The notes: generated by a model not told the origin, from the sequence alone. Numbered from the stretch's first letter, positions 35,195 to 47,396 are shown. The stretch is 64,000 bases of DNA from Enterobacter sp. EA-1 (GCA_002886105.1 CP025776.1:2294001-2358000), one strand, 5' to 3'. Program-made: numbers and translations.

Positions 35195-38100
35195 ATGAGT
35201 AATTCTCGGACCGGTTTCGCTACTTCAAACAGAAGGGCGAAACCTTTGCCGACGGGCACGGCCAGCTGTTAAACACCAACCGGGACTGGGAGGATGGATA
35301 CCGAAGCCGCTGGCAACACGATAAAGTCGTGCGCTCAACCCACGGTGTAAACTGCACCGGTTCATGCAGTTGGCAGATTTTCGTCAAAAACGGTCTGGTC
35401 ACCGGGAAACCCAGCAGACTGACTACCCCCGCACCCGCCCGGATATGCCGAACCATGAGCCTCGTGGCTGCCCTCGCGGCGCCAGCTACTCCGGTACCTC
35501 TATAGTGCTAACCGCCTGAAATACCCTCTGATGCGTAAACGCCTGATTGCATTGTGGCGCGAAGCAAAAGCGAAGCACAGCGATCCGGTTAACGCACGGG
35601 CGTCCATTATCGAAGACGCCGATAAAGCAAAAGCTTTAAACAGGCGCGTGGTCGCGGCGGTTTCGTTCGCTCTTCGGCAGGAAGTGAATGAGCTCATCGC
35701 GGCATCCAACGTTTATACCGTGAAAACCTACGGTCCGGACCGCGTAGCGGGCTTCTCGCCAATCCCGGCGATGTCGATGGTTTCTTATGCTTCCGGCGCG
35801 CGTTATCTGTCACTGCTCGGCGGTACCTGCCTCAGTTTTTATGACTGGTACTGCGACCTGCCACCTGCATCGCCGCAGACCTCGGGGCGAACAGACCGAT
35901 GTGCCGGAATCCGCTGACTGGTACAACTCCAGTTATATTCTCGCATGGGGCTCCAACGTTCCGCAGACCCGTACACCGGATGCGCATTTCTTTACCGAAG
36001 TGCGCTACAAAGGCACCAAAACCGTTGCTATTACGCCGGATTACGCCGAAATCGCCAAACTGTGTGACTTGTGGCTGGCGCCAAAGCAGGGTACCGATGC
36101 TGCGATGGCGCTGGCCATGGGCCACGTCATGTTGCGCGAGTTCCACCCGGATAAACCGAGCCAGTACTTCACCGATTACGTGCGTCGCTACACCGATATG
36201 CCGATGCTGGTGATGCTTGAAGAGCGTGAAGGCTACTACGCTGCGGGTCGCCTGCTGCGCGCTGCGGATCTGGTGGATGCGCTGGGTCAGGAAAACAACC
36301 CGGAATGGAAAACCGTGGCACTGGATAACCAGTGGCAATGTGGTGGCGCCAAACGGCTCTATCGGTTTCCGCTGGGGTGAAAAGGGCAAATGGAACCTTG
36401 AACAGCGCGACGGTGGCAATGGCGCTGACGTCGAGTTGAGCCTGAGCCTGCTCGGCAAGCATGATGAGGTGGCAGAGGTTGGCTTCCCGTATTTCGGCGG
36501 AGACAGCACCGCGCACTTTGCCAGCGTTGAGCTGGACAATGTACTGATGCACAAACTGCCGGTGAAACGTCTGCAACTGGCGGATGGTTCGACGGCGCTG
36601 GTGACCAGTGTTTACGATCTGACCATGGCGAACTACGGTCTGGATCGTGGCCTTGGTGACGACAACTGCGCCACTCGCTACGACGAAATCAAGGCGTATA
36701 CGCCGGCACCGGGCGGAGAAAATCACCGGTGTTCCGCAGTCGCAGATTATTCGTATTGCGCGCGAGTTTGCCGATAACGCGGACAAAACGCACGGCCGTT
36801 CGATGATTATCGTCGGCGCCGGGATGAACCACTGGTATCACCTCGATATGAACTATCGCGGCCTGATCAATATGCTGATCTTCTGTGGTTGCGTAGGGCA
36901 AAGCGGCGGCGGCTGGGCGCACTATGTCGGCCGGGGAAAAACTGCGTCCGCAGACCGGCTGGCAGCCGTTGGCGTTTGCCCTCGACTGGCAACGTCCGGC
37001 GCGCCATATGAACAGTACCTCTTATTTCTACAACCACTCCAGCCAGTGGCGTTACGAGACGGTCACTGCGCAGGAGTTCCTGTCGCCAATGGCGGACAAA
37101 TCCCGCTATACCGGTCATCTGATTGACTTCCAACGTTCGCGCTGAACGTATGGGCTGGTTGCCGTCTGCACCGCAGTTAGGCACTAACCCGCTGCGGATT
37201 GCTGCCGAAGCAGAAAAAGCCGGGATGAGTGCGGTGGATTACACCGTCAAATCCCTGAAAGAGGGCTCTTTGCGTTTTGCCGCAGAACAGCCGGAAAACG
37301 GCAAAAACCATCCGCGCAATCTGTTTATCTGGCGTTCGAACCTGTTGGGTTCCTCCGGTAAAGGCCATGAATTTATGCTCAAGTACCTGCTGGGGACGGA
37401 GCACGGTATTCAGGGCAAAGATCTGGGTAAACAGGGCGGCGTGAAACCGGAAGAGGTGGAATGGCATGACAACGGTCTCGATGGCAAGCTGGATCTGGTG
37501 GTGACGCTGGACTTCCGTCTTTCGAGTACCTGTCTCTACTCCGATATCGTGCTGCCAACAGCGACCTCGGGTATGAAAAAGACGACATGAATACCTCGGA
37601 TATGCATCCGTTTATTCATCCGCTCTCTGCCGCGGTTGACCCGGCATGGGAATCCAAAAGCGACTGGGAAATTTACAAAGGATCGCAAAATCCTTCTCTG
37701 AGCTCTGTGTCGGTCACCTTGGTAAAGAAACCGATGTGGTCACGCTGCCTATCCAGCACGACTCGGCTGCCGAACTGGCGCAACCGCTGGGCGTGAAGGA
37801 CTGGAAAAAGGCGAATGCGACCTGATCCCCGGGTAAAACGGCGCCGCACATTATCCCGGTAGAGCGTGATTACCCGGCAACGTACGAACGTTTTACCTCT
37901 ATCGGCCCGCTGATGGAGAAAATCGGCAACGGCGGTAAAGGCATTGCACCGGAATACCCAGAGCGAAATGGATCTGCTGCGCAAGCTGAATTACACCAAA
38001 GCAGAGGGCCCGGCGAAAGGCCAGCCGATGCTGAACAGCGCAATTGATGCGGCAGAAATGATCCTGACGCTGGCACCGGAAACCAACGGTAATGTGGCGG

Positions 38101-38939
38101 TAAAAGCACGGGCGTCGCTCAGTGAATTCACCGGTCGTGACCACACACATCTGGCGACGAATAAACAGGAAGAGAAAATTCGCTTCCGCGATATTCAGGC
38201 CCAGCCGCGTAAAATTATCTCCAGCCCGACTGGTCAGGTCTGGAAGATGAGCACGTCTCCTATAACGCCGGTTATACCAACGTTCATGAGCTGATCCCCA
38301 TGGCGTACGCTTTCCGGTCGTCAGCAGTTGTATCAGGACCATCAGTGGATGCGCGACTTTGGTGAGAGCCTGCTGGTGTATCGCCCGCCAATTGATACTC
38401 GCTCAGTAAAAGAAGTGCTGGGTGTGAAAGCGAACGGTAATCCGGAAAAAGCCCTTAACTTTCTGACGCCGCACCAGAAATGGGGTATCCACTCGACGTA
38501 CAGCGATAACTTGCTGATGCTGACGCTGGGCCGTGGCGGACCGGTAGTCTGGTTGAGCGAGACCGATGCCAAAGAGATGGGCGTTACGGATAACGACTGG
38601 ATCGAAGTCTTCAACAGCAATGGCGCGCTGACCGCGCGTGCAGTGGTGAGCCAGCGTGTGCCAGCCGGTATGACGATGATGTACCACGCGCAGGAACGCA
38701 TTGTGAACCTGCCGGGATCTGAAATTACCGGGCAGCGCGGTGGTATCCATAACTCCGTCACCCGTATTACCCCGAAACCGACGCATATGATTGGCGGCTA
38801 CGCCCAACTGGCTTATGGCTTCCGTATTACGGTACAGTCGGTTCCAACCGCGATGAGTTCGTGGTGGTGCGTAAGATGAAGAACATTAACTGGTTGGATG
38901 GCGAAGGCAATGACCGAGGTACAGGAGAGCGCAAAATGA
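35195..38939 (+). CDS. narG: Respiratory nitrate reductase A, alpha subunit
   Basis: Membrane-bound, cytoplasm-facing catalytic subunit with Mo-bisMGD and the FS0 [4Fe-4S] cluster; about 1247 residues. [13 protein letters not shown] carries the His and Cys cluster ligands near residues 49-57; YSSNRLKYPL-type and [20 protein letters not shown] segments around the Mo site; C-terminal [15 protein letters not shown] and [17 protein letters not shown]. At least a dozen breaks, nearly all at required CCWGG: 35207, 35405, 35490, 35880, 36343, 36712, 36935, 37567, 37720, 37828, 37950, 38228, 38300, 38914. The stop overlaps the narH ATG by four bases. Confidence 0.97.
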
Positions 38940-40475
38940 AAATTCGTTCACAAGTCGGCATGGTGCTGAATCTCGATAAATGCATCGGCTGTCATACCTG
39001 TTCAGTCACCTGTAAAAACGTCTGGACCAGCCGTGAAGGGATGGAATACGCGTGGTTTAACAACGTAGAAACCAAACCGGGCACCGGCTTTCCGACCAAC
39101 TGGGAAGACCGGGGAAAAATGGAAAGGCGGCTGGATCCGTAAAATCAACGGCAAACTGCAACCGCGCATGGGTAACCGTGCGCTGCTGCTCGGTAAAATC
39201 TTCTCTAACCCGCATATGCCGGAAATTGATGATTATTACGAGCCATTCGACTTTGATTACCAGAACCTGCATAACGCGCCAGAAAGCAAACATCAGCCGA
39301 TCGCGCGCCCGCGTTCACTGATTACCGGCCAGCGGATGAACAAAATCACCGCCGGTCCGAACTGGGAAGATGACCACGGGCGGTGAATTCGAAAAAACTG
39401 AGCAAAGATCAGAACTTCGAAAACATGCAGAAGGCGATGTACGGCCAGTTTGAAAACACCTTCATGATGTATTTGCCGCGTTTGTGCGAGCACTGCCTGA
39501 ATCCGGCGTGTGTGGCGACCTGCCCAAGCGGTGCTATCTACAAGCGTGAAGAAGATGGCATTGTGCTGATCGATCAGGATAAATGCCGTGGCTGGCGTAT
39601 GTGTGTTACCGGTTGCCCGTACAAAAAATCTACTTCAACTGGAAGAGCGGTAAATCCGAGAAGTGCATTTTCTGTTACCCACGAATTGGAAGCCGGGATG
39701 CCGACCGTCTGTTCCGAAACCTGCGTAGGGCGTATTCGCTACCTCGGCGTACTGCTGTATGACGCGGATGCGATTGAACACGCAGCCAGCACGGAAAACG
39801 AGAAAGACCTGTATCAGCGTCAGCTTGACGTGTTCCTCGATCCTAACGACCCGAACGTGATTGCCCGAGGGCGCTGAAGGATGGCGTACCACAAAGCGTT
39901 ATCGATGCGGCGCAGAAATCGCCGGTCTACAAAATGGCGATGGACTGGAAACTGGCGCTGCCGCTGCATCCGGAATACCGCACATTGCCGATGGTCTGGT
40001 ATGTGCCGCCTCTGTCACCGATCCAGTCTGCTGCGGATGCCGGTGAACTGGGCAGCAACGGTATTCTGCCGGACGTAGAAAGCCTGCGTATCCCGGTGCA
40101 GTATCTTGCCAACCTGCTGACGGCGGGTGATACCGAACCGGTGTTGCTGGCGCTGAAACGCATGCTGGCAATGCGTCACTTCAAACGTGCCGAAACGGTA
40201 GACGGTGTGGAGGATACCCGTGCTCTGGAAGCGGTCGGGCTGACGAAGGCGCAGGCGCAGGAGATGTACCGCTATCTCGCCATTGCCAACTACGAAGATC
40301 GCTTTGTGGTGCCATCCAGTCATCGCGAACTGGCGCGTGAGGCTTTCCCGGAGAAAACGGTTGTGGCTTTAGCTTCGGTGACGGTTGCCACGGTTCCGAC
40401 AGCAAAGCAAACCTGTTCAATAGCCGTCGTATCGACGCCGTGGATGTCACGATTAAAACGGAGCCGCACCCATGA
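38936..40475 (+). CDS. narH: Respiratory nitrate reductase A, beta subunit
   Basis: Electron-transfer subunit with one [3Fe-4S] and three [4Fe-4S] clusters; about 511 residues. Cys motifs visible: NLDKCIGCHTCSVTCKNVW, CEHCLNPACVATCPSG, KCRGWRMCVTGCPYKK (the Trp replacing one Cys marks the [3Fe-4S] cluster) and CSETCVGRIRYLGVLLYD. Breaks: 39112 (DQEKWKGG: CCAGG), 39380, 39627, 39680, 39868 and 40390. Ends KTEPHP. Overlaps narJ by four bases. Confidence 0.97.
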
Positions 40476-41177
40476 TTGAACTGGTGGTCATTTCCCGTTT
40501 GCTGGAGTACCCGGATGCTGCCTTGTGGCAGCATCAACAGGAGGTAGAGGCACTGGCGTCGGGTGAAAACCGGCGTCCGACGACGTGCAGCAGGTGGTGA
40601 GTTTCTTTCGTGAGTTAACATCACAAACCTTACTGGATGCGCAAGCCAGCTATAGCGAGCTGTTTGATCGTGGGCGCGCCACATCGCTGCTGCTCTTTGA
40701 GCATGTGCATGGCGAGTCCCGCGATCGTGGCCGAGGCGATGGTGGATCTGCTGGCGCAGTATGAGCGTCACGGTCTGCAACTCGACAGCCGTGAATTACC
40801 GGATCATCTGCCGCTCTATCTGGAGTACACCGGCTCAGTTGCCGTTTACCGAAGCGATTGGCGGCTTGCAGGATATTGCGCCATCCTCGCGCTGCTGCAG
40901 GCGCGTTTGCAGCAGCGGAAAGCGCTTACGCCACGTTGTTCACCGCGTTGCTGACGTTGAGCAAAACCGTGGTGGATAACGGGCAGGTCGCTGAAAAATT
41001 GCCGGTGAAGCGCGCGATGATACGCCGCAGGCGCTGGATGCCGTATGGGAAGAAGAGCAGGTGAAATTCTTCGCGGAGCAGGGCTGTGGCGATGCCGACA
41101 TTACTGCACATCAGCGCCGTTTTGCGGGGGCTGTCGCACCGCAATATCTGAATATCACAACAGGAGGAGAGCGCTAA
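40472..41177 (+). CDS. narJ: Nitrate reductase molybdenum cofactor assembly chaperone NarJ
   Basis: System-specific chaperone of about 235 residues that binds apo-NarG before Mo cofactor insertion and membrane attachment. MIELVVISRLLEYPDAALWQ start; ELFDRGRATSLLLFEHVHGE; MVDLLAQYERHGLQLDSREL, PDHLPLYLEY; ends APQYLNITTGGER. Breaks: 40575, 40730, 40832, 40905, 41010. TAA overlaps the narI ATG by one base. Confidence 0.95.
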
Positions 41178-41851
41178 TGCACTTCCTAAATATGTTCTTC
41201 TTTGACATTTATCCTACATAGCGGTGCGGTATTTCTGGTGGGTAGCTGGCTGCGTTATGACTACGGTCAGTACACATGGCGCGCGGGATCCAGTCAGATG
41301 CTGGATCGCAAAGGGATGAACCTCGGCCTCAAACCTGTTCCATATCGGCATTCTGGGGGATTTTTTGCCGGGCATTTCCTTGGCATGCTGACGCCGCACT
41401 GGATGTACGAGTCGTTTCTGCCAATTGAAGTGAAACAGAAAATGGCCATGATCGGCGGCGGCGCAAGCGGCGTGCTGTGTCTGGTTGGCGGTTTACTGCT
41501 GCTGGAAACGCCGTCTGTTTAATCCGCGTATTCGTGCGACCTCAACGGCGGCGGATATCCTGATCATGACGTTGTTGATGGTGCAGTGTGCATTAGGTCT
41601 GTTGACCATTCCCTTCTCTGCGCAACATATGGATGGCAGCGAGATGATGAAGCTGGTGGGCTGGGCGCAATCGGTGGTGACATTCCACGGTGGCGCATCT
41701 GCGCATCTTGATGGTGTGGCGTTTATTTATCGTGTGCATCTGGTGTTGGGGATGACGCTGTTTGTGTTGTTCCCGTTCTCGCGCCGGTGCATATCTGAGT
41801 GCGGTTGAATACTTAACGCGTAAGTACCAGATAGTCCGCGCGCGTCGCTAA
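41177..41851 (+). CDS. narI: Respiratory nitrate reductase A, gamma subunit
   Basis: Diheme cytochrome b membrane anchor that oxidises quinol; 225 residues, five membrane helices. [20 protein letters not shown] (break at 41213); [20 protein letters not shown]; His ligands in the FHIGILG and [14 protein letters not shown] region and near the end ([32 protein letters not shown]). Breaks at 41213, 41322 (NLASN: CCTGG read as CCTCGG), 41515, 41783. Ends at 41851 just before a terminator. Confidence 0.96.
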
Positions 41852-42755
41852 TCGTTGACTAACCCCGCTGCGGCGGGGTTTTTGACTGACGCGTGGTGTG
41901 AAACCGCCGTGTTGTTGCGATCGCCCCAGCCGAGATTGTTGCCTGCGGCAGCCAGAATGAGTACACCGCCGAACATCTGCACGATGCTGAGTGTATGGCC
42001 AAACAACACCGCATCCACCGCAATCGCAACCAGCGGATAGATAAACGACAGTGAGCCAATGAGCGGCGTCGGCAATTGCTGTAACGCGCTGTAGAGCAAC
42101 TGGTACATCAGTCCTGTGCACAATCCCAAGTGTCAGCAAAATCCCCCAGGAAATGCCCCGCTAAACGTGGGCAGATGCGCCATCGGCAGTAGCATCACGG
42201 TGCCGGTCAGGACCTGAATCAGGGCGATATGTTGTGGCGGCAGCGGTTTCCAGATGGCGGGTAATCAGTGCCGTTACGGCATAGAAAAAGGCGGCGCCAA
42301 GTGCCATGGCGATACCGGTCAGCCACTGTGTATCAGGATGGTGCAATTCACTCAGTAAGAGCAGTACCACGCCGGAGAAGGCCACCAGTAGCCATCCCCA
42401 TTTAACCAGCTAACGCGCTCGCCCAGCAGCATACTCATCAATACCAGCATAAATGCGTGTTATAGACCACGGTGGCCAGTCCCATGGAGATGCGGCTGTA
42501 GGCGGCAAACAGCAACAACCAGTTGATCACCAATGCGACGCCGCCCGGATGGCGAGCAATAACACCGGGTATGAAAGGCTTTTGAAGGGGTGATTACCAG
42601 CGAATCACCAGAAATAATGCGCCAGCACCAAACAGGCAACGCCAGAACACCACATCAATCACGGGTAATCCGCTTAGCAGTACAAATGCGCCAATTGACC
42701 CGGATATCAGCATGGCAAGGCTCATTTGCCAGACGCCACGGGGGATCGTTTTCAT
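41848..42755 (-). CDS. EamA/DMT family transporter
   Basis: Ten-helix drug/metabolite exporter of about 300 residues. ATG at 42755 (MKTIPRGVWQMSLAMLISGS) is preferred over 42761 because GGAG sits six bases before it. EamA repeats: VVYNTHAFMLVLMSMLLGE with WLLVAFSGVVLLLLSELHH; then PLIGSLSFIYPLVAIAVDAV and GGVLILAAAGNNLGWGD. Breaks: 42130, 42155, 42410, 42455, 42545-42595. The reading frame ends inside the narI terminator and overlaps the last bases of narI; the true stop may be slightly earlier. Divergent from an AsnC/Lrp regulator that may control it. Absent from E. coli at this site. Confidence 0.85.
41861..41883. terminator. Terminator of narGHJI
   Basis: AACCCCGC / GCGGGGTT stem (41861-41880, loop TGCG-type) then TTT; follows narI and lies inside the 3' end of the convergent EamA gene. 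Confidence 0.85.
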
Positions 42756-42864
42756 TTTCATCTCCAGAACAGGGTGTGCATATTGTCGAAAATCAGCGGT
42801 CAGGTTTACAGGAGATGATGTAAGGTAGGTGATGAATTCTTCCTTTAATAATTAGGGAAAAGAG

Positions 42865-43310
42865 ATGGATTACCTTATTGATGATATCGACCGCGCAATC
42901 CTGACCTGTCTGACTGAGGATGCCCGGCAGTCGCTAAAAGTATTGAGTGCGCGCGTAGGATTAACATCGCCCAGTACCGCAGAGCGCGTGAGGCGCACTG
43001 GAAGAGCGTGGTGTGATCGAGGGGTATGGTGCGCGAATCAACCTTGCTGCGCTGGATTATCAACTGCAGGCGCTGGTGCGCGTCAGACCGATGCCGGGAA
43101 TGCTGCAAAAGGTAGATAAAATGATTCAGGCGCTGCCAGAGTGCATTGAATGCGACAAAGTGACGGGGAGGACTGCTTCGTTATGCGACTGGTGGTGCGC
43201 TCTATCGAGCAACTGGATGCCTTGCTCGACAGCATTGCCGAATACGCACAGTGCAATACGTCAATCGTAAAAAAGTACACCGGTTAAAAAGAAGGCTGCC
43301 GCCGATTTGA
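42865..43310 (+). CDS. AsnC/Lrp-family transcriptional regulator
   Basis: About 148 residues: MDYLIDDIDRAILTCLTEDA, helix-turn-helix SLKVLSARVGLTSPSTAERV, RR-LEERGVIEGYGARINLAA, and an effector-binding RAM domain (YQLQALVRVRPMPGMLQKVD, CIECDKVTGEDCFVMRLVVR, SIEQLDALLDSIAEY). The corrected tail reads STPVKRRLPPI with TGA at 43308-43310. Breaks: 42998, 43172, 43270 and 43288. Faces away from the EamA gene; such pairs usually regulate amino-acid export. Confidence 0.88.
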
Positions 43311-43319
43311 AAGGGACTT

Positions 43320-43578
43320 GTTGTTCGACGGTTCTCGTCCTTCCCCGTGAAGCAGAACATTAAGGAAAAGCAGAGATAAAAGCAGCAGGAATATATTGAA
43401 AATGGTGGTGGGGAAGGATAACTCGTCACTGCGTTCCTCGCTTCCTTCGGGTCGTTGCCTGCGGCAACGCTCACTCCGCTGTCGCTCGGGTCTAACCTTA
43501 GTCGAAGGCTCTCGTCCTTCCCGGTAAGCAGGATATAAGGAAAAGCAGAATTATAAAATAACGGGAACGTATGGAAGA

Positions 43579-43600
<22 letters not shown>
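43320..43600 (-). repeat. tpr-type tandem repeats downstream of tRNA-Tyr
   Basis: Two units with a period of about 177 bp: CTCGTCCTTCCC at 43334 and 43511, each followed about 70 bases later by a copy of the tRNA-Tyr 3' end (TGGTGGTGGGGAAGGAT at 43403 and 43579). This matches the tyrT operon of E. coli, whose 178-bp repeats encode the rtT RNA/tpr region. Probably transcribed and processed with the tRNA precursor. Confidence 0.75.
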
Positions 43601-43656
<56 letters not shown>

Positions 43657-43691
43657 ACGGGGGTAATACATATTGTGATACAGGATAGAAA

Positions 43692-43775
<84 letters not shown>

Positions 43776-43933
43776 ACGGGGTAAAGCTAATCACTACTGG
43801 CCTGCTTCCATCTGAAGCGCGGCGCATCATACCAAATGACGCGCCGCTGTAAAGCGTTCAATCGCGAAAAACAAACTGGTTGTCTGCTTTTGCACGTAAT
43901 GGTGTAAAGGCAAACAATTCAATCCGTTAATGA

Positions 43934-44775
43934 TTACAGAATAATCGTCCGATTGCCGTAAACGAACACACGTTGCGCCAATACCTGATACAACGCACGG
44001 CTCAACACGTTTTTCTCAACGTCACGGCCTGCGCGCATCATGTCTTCAGCGGTGTAAGTGTGATCCACATGGATAACGTCCTGCATAATGATGGGACCTT
44101 CATCCAGATTATCATTCACATAGTGAGCCGTTGCGCCAATGATCTTCACACCGCGCTCATAGGCCTGATGATAAGGACGCGCACCAATAAATGCCGGCAG
44201 GAACGAATGGTGAATATTGATGATCTTATTCGGGAAGCGGGAGACAAACTCCGGTGTCAGTACGCGCATATACTTCGCCAGCACCACATAATCCGGCTGA
44301 TGTGCTTCAATCGCCTGCGCCATCAGGTTGTCATGCGCTTCGCGTGTTAAACCTTCGTGGCTCACCAGTTCGAAAGGAATATCAAAGCGCTCAACCAATG
44401 AACGCAATGTCTCGTGATTGCCAATAACGGCCGCGATATCAACATCCAGTCCGCCGTAATTGGCTTTCATTAACAGATCGCCAAGACAATGCGCCTCTTT
44501 GTCACCAGAATCACTACCCGGCGGCGACCAGCGGGATTCAATTCACGTATGGACCCTTCCGGGAGTGCGCTATCAAGATCCGCCAGCAGTGTCGCGTCAT
44601 TAAAAATGCCTTCCAGTTCGGTACGCATAAAGAAACGGCCGGTACGGTGATCCACGAATTCGTTGTTCTGCACGATATTGAGTTCGTGCTTGTAACAGAT
44701 GTTGGTGATGCGCGCGATGAGCCCTTTCTGGTCAGGACAGATAGTACGCAGAATTTTTCGTTGTAATGAGTGCAT
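43934..44775 (-). CDS. purU: Formyltetrahydrofolate deformylase
   Basis: Hydrolyses 10-formyl-THF to formate and THF, feeding PurT and balancing one-carbon pools; 280 residues. An N-terminal ACT domain (LRTICPDQKGLIARITNICY, KHELNIVQNNEF) senses methionine and glycine; the catalytic domain has YVVLAKYMRVLTPEF, NIHHSFLPAFIGARPYHQAY and HYVNDNLDEGPII. One break near 44480-44505 (VTKEAHCLGDLLM). Ends GNRTIIL. Confidence 0.97.
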
Positions 44776-44823
44776 TGCCGGGTAAATCCTGTTGATGATG
44801 TTTGCTATGAGGTGCTGCTCGCC

Positions 44824-45290
44824 TTATTGGCCACAGCACTTTTTGAATTTTTTGCCTGACCCGCAAGGGCAGGGATCGTTACGACCAAATTGTGGACGCG
44901 CGCCGTCGATATAATACCACTGGCCGTTCTCCTTTAAGAACCGGGAACGCTCTATAATCGCCCCCGGCTTGCCTTGCTCGCTAAAACGCGCCACAAAACT
45001 GACATAACCTTCATTATCATTTTCGCCGCAAGCGTGTTCAAATACGGTTAAACCCAGCCGGTGGTATGAGCAAAACCGGATTCGATATGCTGACGAAAAT
45101 CCCCGGCTCCACAGGAGGGATGCGAGTTTTAATCAGATATTCTGCCCTGGCGTAACACGAAAGCTGTATAGCGCGAACGCATCAGGTGCGAAGGCGTGGG
45201 GAGCATGCTGTGCGCCAGACAGATAAGGCTGGCAACATAGGCTATACTCCAGAGCGCTACCGCAAGGACAAGATTGAGACAAAATAGCAT
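44824..45290 (-). CDS. ychJ: SEC-C motif protein YchJ
   Basis: About 152 residues with Cys-rich zinc-binding SEC-C motifs at both ends: [19 protein letters not shown] (N-terminal) and [20 protein letters not shown] (C-terminal); central [12 protein letters not shown] and FEHACGEND-type stretch. Breaks: 45060, 45105, 45140, 45205. The start is uncertain: the ATG at 45290 is one base out of frame with SQSCPCGS, while a TTG at 45282 is in frame. Function unknown; conserved next to rssA and purU. Confidence 0.9.
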
Positions 45291-45391
45291 TCACGGAACA
45301 AAAATAACGGCGCGATTGCGTCAGGGTAGCGATATGTTAACTGAGCCGTAGCGCTGTGGCTACAGTAAGCCGGGGAAGTGAAACACGCGTA

Positions 45392-46299
45392 ATGAGAAGG
45401 GTAAAAGTTGGTTTGGCGCTCGGATCTGGCGCCGCCGGGCTGGGCCCATATTGGTGTGATTAACGGATTGCAGCGCGCGCGGGTGTTGAGATTGACATTG
45501 TCGCCGGGTGTTCCATAGGGTCATTGGTTGGCGCAGCGTATGCGTGCGGCCGGTTACCGGCACTCGAGAAATGGGTACGTTCCTTCCGCTATTGGGATGT
45601 GCTGCGACTGATGGATCTCATGGCAACGTGGTGGATTGTTACGCGGTGAACGCGTGTTCAGCCAGTACCGCGCATTACTGCCATTCGCGGATTTTGGACA
45701 CTGCCGTATGAAATTTGGCGCCGTGGCTACTAACCTCAGCACCGGACGCGAACTCTGGTTTACCGAAGGCGATTTGCATCATGCTGTGCGTGCGTCTTGC
45801 AGTATGCCCGGGTTGATGTCTCCGGTTGCACATAATGGTTACTGGCTGGTGGATGGTGCCGTTGTCAACCCGGTGCCGGTTTTCGCTCACGCGTGCCTTA
45901 GGCGCAGATATTGTTATTGCTGTGGATCTGCAACATGATGCGCACTTAATGCAGCAGGATCTGCTGTCGGTAAACCTGACCACAAGTGACAGCGACAGTG
46001 AAAGCGGCGCGGCACTGCGCTGGCATCAGCGCTTGCGCGAACGATTGGGGCGTATCACGCCCAAACGCCCGGTAGCACCGACGGCGATGGAAATCATGAG
46101 CACATCCATTCAGGTGCTGGAAAATCGCTTAAAACGCAACCGTATGGCAGGCGACCCGCCTGATATTCTGCTGCAACCTCTATGCCCGCAAATTTCGACC
46201 CTCGATTTTCATCGCGCCGATGCGGCCATCGCCGCGGGACAGATGGCGGTCGAAAAGAAAATAGATGAGCTACTACCGCTGGTTCGGCCAGTGGCGTGA
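45392..46299 (+). CDS. rssA: Patatin-like phospholipase family protein RssA
   Basis: About 300 residues. MRRVKVGLALGSGAARGW begins the oxyanion-hole region; the lipase box GCSIGS follows, with the catalytic Ser (broken near 45505), and the catalytic Asp in WLVDGAVVNPVPV. Later IVIAVDLQHDAHLMQQDLLS and STSIQVLENRLKRNRMAGDP. Breaks: 45448, 45510, 45633, 45893. Putative acyl hydrolase; sits 90 bp before rssB as in E. coli. Confidence 0.95.
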
Positions 46300-46389
46300 A
46301 CATAATTTAAAAAGACTTCCAGCAAATTCTGACAGGCGATAATCGGCGAAGCATGCCACTATTGATCTATCGTCAGGCAGGGAGATGAA

Positions 46390-47396
46390 ATGACGCAGCC
46401 GTTGGCCGGAAAACAGATACTGATAGTTGAAGACGAGCCCGTTTTCCGCTCGCTGCTGGACTCATGGTTGTGTTCGCTCGGCGCGACTACGTTGCTGGCT
46501 GAAGATGGCGTCGGCGCGCTGGAGCATACGGCGACGGCAAAAGCTGACCTGATTATCTGCGACCTTGCTATGCCGCGCATGAATGGTCTGACATTGATTG
46601 AACATTTACGCAACCATGGCGATCAGACGCCGATTCTGGTTATCTCCGCCACTGAAAATATGGCTGATATCGCTAAAGCACTGCGGCTTGGCGTACAGGA
46701 TGTAGTTCTTAAGCCGGTAAAAGATCTTAATCGCTTAAAAGAAACCCTGTTTGCCTGCATTTATCCCAACATGTTTAATTCTCGCGTCGAGGAAGAAGAA
46801 CGCCTTTTCCGAGGACTGGGATGCCTTGGTGGGGAATCCACAGGCTGCGGCAAAATTGCTGCAGGAGTTACAACCGCCGGTGCAACAAGTCATTTCCCAG
46901 TGCCGGATAAATTATCGCCAACTGGTTTCCGCCGATCGCCCGGTGCTCGATATTGCCCCGATTTCAGGTCAGGACTTAGCTTTTTTATTGCCACCGGATG
47001 TGACAAGAGCAGGGAATAATGGCGTGCTGGCTGCCTTATTGCTTCGTGCGCTATTTAACGGATTACTACAGGAACAGTTGTCGCATCAGCGTCAGCGTCT
47101 TCCGAAATGGGCTCTTTGCTCAAACAGGTAAACCAATTACTGCATCAGGCAAATTTACCCGGGCAATTCCCATTATTAGTGGGTTATTACCATAGTGAAC
47201 TTAAGAACTTAATATTAGTTTCAGCCGGTCTTAATGCCACGTTAAATACCAGTGAACATCAAATTCAAATCAGCAACGGTGTGCCGCTCGGTACATTGGG
47301 TAATGCTTACCTTAACCAATTGAGCCAACGCTGTGACGCGCAATGTCAGGTATGGGGTGCTGGCGGCGTCTTCGCTTAATGTTGAGTGCGGAATGA
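46390..47396 (+). CDS. rssB: Regulator of RpoS, adaptor RssB
   Basis: Orphan response regulator, about 337 residues, that delivers sigma-S to ClpXP. Receiver domain: KQILIVEDEPVFRSLLDSWL, phosphoacceptor Asp in LIICDLAMPRMNG, VLVISATENMADIAKALRLG, LKPVKDLNRLKE. The C-terminal PP2C-like effector domain includes LKQVNQLLHQANLPGQFPLL and LGTLGNAYLNQLSQRCDA. Breaks: 46820 (RDWDAL), 46990, 47105 and 47368; the corrected end is RLRLMLSAE with TGA at 47394-47396. Confidence 0.97.

Noticed and set aside
35832-36554. 240-residue minus-strand ORF opposite narG
   Set aside because: Antisense shadow of a highly conserved narG segment; no start signal or domain.
35195-38939. narG as an inactivated nitrate reductase
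   Set aside because: At least a dozen indels, nearly all at codon contexts that need CCWGG, with no in-frame nonsense or missing domains. Not evidence of loss of nitrate respiration.
43403-43423. Prophage or island attachment site at the tRNA-Tyr 3' end repeat
   Set aside because: Partial tRNA 3' ends can be attachment scars, but no integrase or mobile genes lie between them and the spacing fits the known tyrT repeat family.
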